DNA from: an uncultured Bacteroidales bacterium
GTDB taxonomy: Bacteria; Bacteroidota; Bacteroidia; Bacteroidales; Paludibacteraceae
NCBI GenBank assembly: GCA_934728255.1
Contig: CAKVEC010000018.1
Location: 1-18,600, forward strand
Length of the DNA: 18,600 nucleotides
Direction of reading: 5' to 3'
Shown here: positions 14,817 through 18,600 of the stretch, piece after piece
Layout: every line of letters begins with the position of its first letter
Position numbering within the stretch: the first letter of the stretch is position 1
Translations under genes and position numbers: made by a program
Notes under the pieces: model-generated
Database searches by the model: none
What the model saw: the letters and a program-made list of their open reading frames with translations, nothing else
What the model was told of the DNA's origin: nothing

Positions 14817-15740
14817 GTGTTAGGAATAATCATTAACCCGAAATCCGGCAAACGAGCCTTTCGTGCGCAGCGAATATACCTATGGAAACTCCTGCGCCGG
14901 CGTCATGAGCCTTTTACGTACCGTGTAACAAAATATGCGGGGCATGCTATCGAATTAGGTCGTGAGTTGGTGGAGAAAGGCTACAACGAAATACTTGTCT
15001 TGGGTGGTGATGGTACACTCTCCGAGACTATCAATGGCATTATGCGTGCCAACATCTCCGATGAACAACGTAGAAAGGTATGTTTCGGCTTGATGCCGCG
15101 CGGCACGGGAAACGATTGGGGACGCTTCTGGGGGCTGGACAAAGACTACAAAAAGGCGTTGGATCGCTTCTTCAATGGCAAGTGCCAACCTTTGGATGTA
15201 GGTTGTCTTACCTATTGGCGCAACGGCATTGAACACCATCGCTATTTTATTAACTCTGTCGGCTTTGGCGTTGATCCGCTCTGTTGTGAGTTGGCGGCTA
15301 CTTTCAAATACTATATCGGCAGCCATCATGTCAACTATTTCTTTGCTCTTTTGGCGGCTCTCTGTGTGCAAAAACCTTTTAGGGTGCAGTTGGTGGTGGA
15401 TGGAAAAACCATTGTAAACGATTTGCTCTTCACTATGAATATCGGCAATGGACCTTATTCCGGTGGTGGCATCCGGCAGAACCCCGATGCTGACCCTCGC
15501 GATGGGGTGTTCCACTCCATATTTGTTAAGAAACCCACTTTCAAACAGGTGATGCAGGCGATACCCCAATTATTCAATGGGCACCTGACTGACCTGCCGT
15601 TTATTCATTCTTTTACGGGGCAGGATATACAAATCATCACCCGTAAGCACGTGATGTTTGAAGCGGACGGTATCCTCGAAAATATCATGGGACCCTGCGA
15701 AGTCCACTGTCTCCACAACGCTCTCCAAATGCGTGTCTGA
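14817..15740 (+). CDS. Diacylglycerol kinase family lipid/sphingoid kinase
   Basis: 307 residues. The DAGK catalytic domain shows INPKSGK (6-12), the nucleotide loop LGGDGTLSETINGIM (G63-T67) and PRGTGNDWGR (94-103), then a C-terminal beta-sandwich lobe with GNGPYSGGG and FEADGI. Members phosphorylate diacylglycerol, sphingosine or related lipids at the membrane face; YegS and BmrU are homologues. An in-frame TAA at 14814-14816 directly precedes the GTG at 14817, and no in-frame ATG occurs before residue 76, so the start must be GTG 14817 or TTG 14820. The family usually begins just before INPxSG, which fits. It has its own promoter and ends at a terminator. Confidence 0.92.
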   Translation: MLGIIINPKSGKRAFRAQRIYLWKLLRRRHEPFTYRVTKYAGHAIELGRELVEKGYNEILVLGGDGTLSETINGIMRANISDEQRRKVCFGLMPRGTGNDWGRFWGLDKDYKKALDRFFNGKCQPLDVGCLTYWRNGIEHHRYFINSVGFGVDPLCCELAATFKYYIGSHHVNYFFALLAALCVQKPFRVQLVVDGKTIVNDLLFTMNIGNGPYSGGGIRQNPDADPRDGVFHSIFVKKPTFKQVMQAIPQLFNGHLTDLPFIHSFTGQDIQIITRKHVMFEADGILENIMGPCEVHCLHNALQMRV

Positions 15741-15760
15741 TTGCACTGTTCTATACAAAA

Positions 15761-15793
15761 AAGAGGCTGTCTAACAAGTATAGGCAGCCTCTT
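15761..15793 (+). terminator. Terminator after the lipid-kinase gene
   Basis: AAGAGGCTG (15761-15769) pairs with CAGCCTCTT (15785-15793) around a 15-base loop, preceded by an A-run and followed by ATTTT. It lies 20 bp after the stop codon. Confidence 0.8.
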
Positions 15794-15805
15794 ATTTTGG
15801 TGGGA

Positions 15806-15826
15806 GACGACGCGGCTCGCATCGTC
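15806..15826. other. Inner GC-rich hairpin
   Basis: GACGACGCG (15806-15814) and CGCATCGTC (15818-15826) pair with one mismatch around a GCT loop, in the interior of the 123-bp inverted repeat. Confidence 0.6.
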
Positions 15827-15921
15827 AAGAGCAATCTTTTTCTGAGGAACAGGTATTCTTTTTAACTTGTTAGACAGTCTCTTTTGTTTTGGTGTTGTAA
15901 AAATAATGGATATACTCGGAA

Positions 15922-15953
15922 TAATTAACGGCTAATTGACGATAATTAACGGA
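15922..15953 (+). repeat. Three 10-11 bp units TAATTAACGGC
   Basis: TAATTAACGGC (15922-15932), TAATTGACGA (15933-15942) and TAATTAACGGA (15943-15953). The outer two are 21 bp apart. Same period as the other intergenic arrays, different sequence. Confidence 0.75.
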
Positions 15954-16071
15954 GAACTTTTTGTGGTAATTTATGGATGCGAAAACATTCGATAATACCT
16001 ATATTTGAATCATTTCTGACCATATTTGTCCCCCCCTATAAAATCAACGGCTATTAATGGAGCCTTCTACA

Positions 16072-16356
16072 TCATTTTCGTTTGGGATTATGCGGAAACC
16101 AGCCTTTCTCCACTCGTTTTTTTTGTTCAAAGAGTTCGAGTATCGACCAATAGCACGAAAATGCAAATACACCAAGCATTGCCGACAGGTAAGTGGTCTC
16201 TACAAACAAAGAACCTACCGCTGCCAAGGTTCCGACCAATGCAAATATCCACCAACACCGTGTGCCTATGTAATACTCCGCTTTTATTACGATGGGGTGA
16301 AACATTCCAATGCATACGAATGCCGCCAGCCCCAAGATGATTCCTTCTAAATTCAT
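16072..16356 (-). CDS. DUF4491 small membrane protein
   Basis: 94 residues with three predicted membrane helices (about 5-23, 34-52 and 57-75) and a basic C-terminal tail. The segment FHPIVIKAEYYIGTRCWWIF and the ending SILELFEQKKRVEKGWFPHNPKR are the hallmarks of DUF4491, a Bacteroidota family of this length. Its function is unknown. It has its own minus-strand promoter and lies 95 bp downstream of the esterase gene on the same strand. Confidence 0.9.
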   Translation of the reverse strand: MNLEGIILGLAAFVCIGMFHPIVIKAEYYIGTRCWWIFALVGTLAAVGSLFVETTYLSAMLGVFAFSCYWSILELFEQKKRVEKGWFPHNPKRK

Positions 16357-16377
16357 TTATGTATATCTATTAGCGTA

Positions 16378-16408
16378 CAAAGGTACATAAAAAATGCCAT
16401 ATATGCAA
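16378..16408 (-). promoter_or_regulatory. Promoter of the DUF4491 gene
   Basis: On the minus strand TACCTTTG (complement of 16378-16385) fits TAnnTTTG, and TTG (complement of 16406-16408) lies 20 bp upstream. The ATG at 16356 is about 20 bp downstream of the -7 box. Confidence 0.75.
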
Positions 16409-16451
16409 TGGTCTCGTGCTATTTCCCAATAAATAGGGAGTTCCTGCGTCC

Positions 16452-17774
16452 CTACATCGTCCATTCCCCCGTGCGCATAAAGTGAGCAAAGTCGTCCATA
16501 AACTTTGCCCTCAGCGGACGTATCTCGTCCAAGGTAACATCGCCCATTATCCACGAACCTACCCAGTATTCCTCTGTGCCGTCCAATAGAAGCGGCAGTT
16601 CGGCGCAGTGTGCCGCTTTCAGTTCCGACCCGTGCGGCTCCCAAGTATAGAGATGGTATTGTGCCTCCACGCCCTGTTTCTGCAGATAGCGCGTATAGCG
16701 TTTGGCGGGGGCGGTGAATACATAACTCGTTACCATCGGCCATAGCGGTTTCGGACCGAACATACTGCCGTCGTCTTTCTGTGCGCATACCACTACCTGT
16801 TTCGGCCAGTTTACTTTCTCTCCGTAGCACGGCATCTGTGGAAGCCCGGTCGGGGAGAAGGGGAGAGAGTGCCAAGCCGCCCGGTGGGTCTGCATATAGT
16901 GCAACTGCGCTGCCATCAGCGTATCTGCGCTGCATGTCCATGCATCTTGTTCTCCCATATACTTGCGTACAAACTTTGTTCGCTGCTTGCCAAGGCATTT
17001 CGATGTCGTCAACCCCATCGGTGCCGAGAATACCACGGCGCGGTTGATTGGTACGCGCGTCGTGTCGGCTAAACAATAAACCACGCTCTGTGCGCCTGCC
17101 GACTGACCCGCAAGGGTGATATTATCCGCATCGCCGCCAAAGCGCCCTATGTTGTCGTGCACCCAGCGAAGGGCGGTCAATTGGTCTTGCAAACCCAGAT
17201 TGACCGATGCCGAGTCCGGCTGATACAGATACCCGAAAATACCCAAACGGTAGGTAACGGTTACTGTAACCACCTGCTCGCGTAGTGCAAATTCTGCCAA
17301 TTGGGTCGGCACTCGTTCTCCGCCACCGGCATAGTAGTTCCCACCATGGATATAGACCAATACCGGCAAGTTGGCTTTCGGGGCAGCGTCTAATGGCTTC
17401 GGTGAGTTGATGGTCAGCACAAGGCAGTCCTCGGTGAGTGGCGACTCGTCGCCTTCTGCCAATACGATGTTTGCCTCGCTGTATTTCTTGGTGCTGTCGG
17501 CGGGCTGCACACGCTGGTAGCAAGCCACATTGCTATGGATATAGTCGTCTGCAGGCTCTATCCCGTCTGCTAACACGGGCTGGCGGAAACGCTCTGCATA
17601 GGCGTATGGGACACCGTGATAAATATACACTTCTGCATGGTTATTTCGCATACGCAGGCAGTGCGCCAGAGTGTCGAGATGTTTGCTTTCGGACAGCGTG
17701 CCGGTCGGCTCTGCATACATACTCGACAATGCAAAAAATGCCAATACGGATAGAATGGTAAGTCTTTGTTTCAT
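16452..17774 (-). CDS. Secreted type-B carboxylesterase (PnbA-like)
   Basis: 440 residues from the ATG at 17774, which opens the signal peptide MKQRLTILSVLAFFALSSMYA; a 45-codon upstream extension of the frame is unlikely because it would read through the promoter. It has an alpha/beta-hydrolase fold with oxyanion loop YIHGGNYYAGGG (H143-G-G), nucleophile elbow LAGQSAGAQS (S225) and the His region AAHCAELPLLLDG (H389). The acid appears to be D335 in QKDDGSMFG, where type-B esterases usually carry Glu. At 440 residues it is shorter than the usual 500-550, missing material between the nucleophile and the acid. The likely role is periplasmic hydrolysis of an ester; the substrate is unknown. Confidence 0.88.
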   Translation of the reverse strand: MKQRLTILSVLAFFALSSMYAEPTGTLSESKHLDTLAHCLRMRNNHAEVYIYHGVPYAYAERFRQPVLADGIEPADDYIHSNVACYQRVQPADSTKKYSEANIVLAEGDESPLTEDCLVLTINSPKPLDAAPKANLPVLVYIHGGNYYAGGGERVPTQLAEFALREQVVTVTVTYRLGIFGYLYQPDSASVNLGLQDQLTALRWVHDNIGRFGGDADNITLAGQSAGAQSVVYCLADTTRVPINRAVVFSAPMGLTTSKCLGKQRTKFVRKYMGEQDAWTCSADTLMAAQLHYMQTHRAAWHSLPFSPTGLPQMPCYGEKVNWPKQVVVCAQKDDGSMFGPKPLWPMVTSYVFTAPAKRYTRYLQKQGVEAQYHLYTWEPHGSELKAAHCAELPLLLDGTEEYWVGSWIMGDVTLDEIRPLRAKFMDDFAHFMRTGEWTM

Positions 17775-17825
17775 AACCGTGTGTTTTTTATAATTGATAG
17801 AATTCGGGTGATTTATAAATACGTA

Positions 17826-17833
17826 CAAAGATA
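17826..17833 (-). promoter_or_regulatory. Probable -7 box of the esterase gene
   Basis: TATCTTTG on the minus strand (complement of 17826-17833) fits TAnnTTTG and lies about 50 bp upstream of the ATG. No good TTG is present at the expected -33 distance, so it may need an activator. Confidence 0.5.
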
Positions 17834-17893
17834 GTGCCATTCTGCTCCTGCATAGTTTTTGTTCGGCTTTTGAACTACCATTTACGGCAAAAA

Positions 17894-18016
17894 TATGCAT
17901 ATTATGCATTCTTGTACCTCCGTATAGCGATTACGTAGAAAAGACGTAGAAAGGACGTAGAAAGAATTTGTTTTTTCTATGCGTTTATGCATTATATATA
18001 TTGCATACTCTGTATA
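17894..18016 (+). repeat. Intergenic element copy 2
   Basis: Same plan and orientation as 61-206. The left end TATGCATATTATGCA (17894-17908) matches the inverse of TGCATACTCTGTATA (18002-18016) at 12 of 15. Three 11-bp units are at 17933-17943 (ACGTAGAAAAG), 17944-17954 and 17955-17964. The left end to first unit distance is 39 bp versus 40 in copy 1. It is shorter because about 22 bp right of the array are absent. Right-arm blocks TTTATGCA and TTGCATA are kept. Confidence 0.75.
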
Positions 18017-18061
18017 GAAGTCTTTTTGATGCGGTTGCCCGGAATGTTCCTGCTCTCCTTC

Positions 18062-18092
18062 TTGCGTATATTCAAAAAAATAACTACCTTTG
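18062..18092 (+). promoter_or_regulatory. Promoter of the RNA methyltransferase gene
   Basis: TTG at 18062-18064 and TACCTTTG at 18085-18092 with 20 bp between fit the Bacteroidota pattern. The ATG follows at 18122, giving a leader of roughly 20 bases. The promoter begins about 45 bp after element copy 2. Confidence 0.8.
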
Positions 18093-18121
18093 CAATCGCA
18101 TTTAATTTGGGAGAAATTTGT

Positions 18122-18600
18122 ATGTTGCCAATCGATTTTATAGATAGTATGCGTCAGCAGTTGGGATCCGAGGCGGACGACCTGTTCCGCGCTTTGGAAA
18201 CCGACTCTCCAACCAGTATCCGGCTCAATAGCAAGATGGACGTGCTGACTTTCGATTGCGACACCGAGGAGGTGCCGTGGCATATGGACGGCTACTACCT
18301 CTCCGCCCGCCCGCAGTTTACCCTCGACCCGCTTTTCCATGCGGGCTGCTACTATGTGCAGGAAGCGGCATCAATGTTTGTGCAACAGGCGCTTGAGCAG
18401 TATGTCAGTCGCGACAGCATCGTCTTGGATCTGTGTGCCGCCCCCGGCGGAAAATCGACCCTTATCAGTGAATATCTCGGTGATGAGGGGCTTCTTTTGA
18501 GCAACGAAGTGGTGCGCCAGCGGGTGTTTATCCTCTCGGAGAACATACAGAAATGGGGCAACGGCAATACGGTCGTTACCCACAACACCCCTGCCGAATA
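18122..18600 (+). CDS. RsmB/RsmF-type RNA m5C methyltransferase, 5' part only
   Basis: 159 codons are visible and the frame is open at the window edge. The start MLPIDFIDSMRQQLGSEADDLFRALETDSPTSIRLN and later FHAGCYYVQEAASMF are typical of the NOL1/NOP2/sun family. SAM motif I is complete (VLDLCAAPGGKST). The catalytic cysteines lie beyond the edge. The family methylates cytosine C5 in 16S rRNA; the N-terminus looks closer to RsmF than to RsmB because no NusB-like domain is present. Confidence 0.9.
   Translation, partial: MLPIDFIDSMRQQLGSEADDLFRALETDSPTSIRLNSKMDVLTFDCDTEEVPWHMDGYYLSARPQFTLDPLFHAGCYYVQEAASMFVQQALEQYVSRDSIVLDLCAAPGGKSTLISEYLGDEGLLLSNEVVRQRVFILSENIQKWGNGNTVVTHNTPAE

Larger units (their letters stand above)
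15761..15883. repeat. 123-bp segment with 19-bp inverted ends
   Basis: AAGAGGCTGTCTAACAAGT (15761-15779) is inverted at 15865-15883 with one mismatch. The right arm is followed by TTTGTTTT. The left arm can therefore form either the short terminator with 15785-15793 or the long stem with 15865-15883. A tiny MITE or a pair of inverted terminators are both possible. Confidence 0.7.
15741..16071. other. 331-bp gap with hairpins and repeats, no gene
   Basis: No reading frame of merit on either strand. It contains the terminator and larger inverted repeat (15761-15883), an inner GC hairpin (15806-15826), the TAATTAACGG array (15922-15953) and a run of seven C (16030-16036). The DUF4491 gene on the minus strand ends at its right border. 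Confidence 0.7.
17775..18121. other. 347-bp divergent intergenic region
   Basis: It lies between the esterase (minus) and the methyltransferase (plus). It contains the esterase -7 box, the second copy of the inverted-repeat element (17894-18016) and the methyltransferase promoter. No further gene is seen. Confidence 0.75.

Noticed and set aside
16419..16436. CTATTT/AAATAG inverted repeat after the esterase stop
   Set aside because: Six AT-only pairs with no T-run are too weak to call a terminator.
16357..17076. Minus-strand frame within the esterase gene
   Set aside because: It overlaps the esterase in another frame; the catalytic motifs belong to the longer frame.

Overview
The window reads as a chromosomal segment of a Bacteroidota bacterium, most likely order Bacteroidales. 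Several genes belong to families largely confined to that phylum: the PUR-alpha-like DUF3276 protein, DUF4491, DUF4494, a long NusB, the DUF4105/Lnb protein and an OMP_b-brl_3 outer-membrane barrel. Most recognisable promoters fit the Bacteroidota pattern TTG/TTTG, about 20 bp, then TAnnTTTG, rather than -35/-10 boxes. No rRNA, tRNA, CRISPR array, integrase or full insertion sequence was seen, so this is mostly core chromosome. The genus cannot be set from the sequence alone.

Layout, left to right. (1) 1-331 is non-coding and carries a 146-bp element with inverted-repeat ends. (2) 332-3301 (+) encodes a TonB-receptor-like outer-membrane barrel, separated by a shared stem-loop from the convergent DUF3276 gene at 3396-3797 (-). 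(3) A divergent promoter region leads to nusB, yajC and a YbbR-domain gene (3947-6293, +). (4) From 6394 a tight run follows: a DegT-type sugar aminotransferase, rpoN, a PAP2-like membrane protein, a DUF4105/Lnb protein and an AlkP-superfamily protein that looks catalytically dead. The last four overlap each other. (5) After a repeat-rich spacer come DUF4494, a YggS-type PLP protein, a HAD phosphatase/mutase and a small secreted protein of unknown function (12316-14720). (6) A diacylglycerol-kinase-family gene has its own promoter and a non-ATG start. (7) A structured 331-bp gap is followed by DUF4491 and a secreted carboxylesterase, both on the minus strand. (8) A divergent gap holds the second copy of the element from (1), followed by the start of an RsmB/RsmF-type RNA m5C methyltransferase cut by the window edge.

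Working links. nusB-yajC-ybbR is a housekeeping group (antitermination, Sec translocon accessory, envelope protein). The rpoN-PAP2-Lnb-AlkP block couples sigma-54 to three envelope proteins, two of them plausibly acting on lipids or lipoproteins. The rest is small-molecule housekeeping.

The most unusual content is between genes. Two copies, 17.8 kb apart, of a 123-146 bp element share the same plan: TATGCA-based inverted ends around three tandem 11-bp ACGTAGAAAGG units. Several other spacers carry short repeats of unrelated sequence with 10-12 bp or 21 bp period, close to one or two DNA helical turns. The second notable point is the AlkP-fold protein, which keeps the family framework but appears to have lost the nucleophile and most metal ligands.
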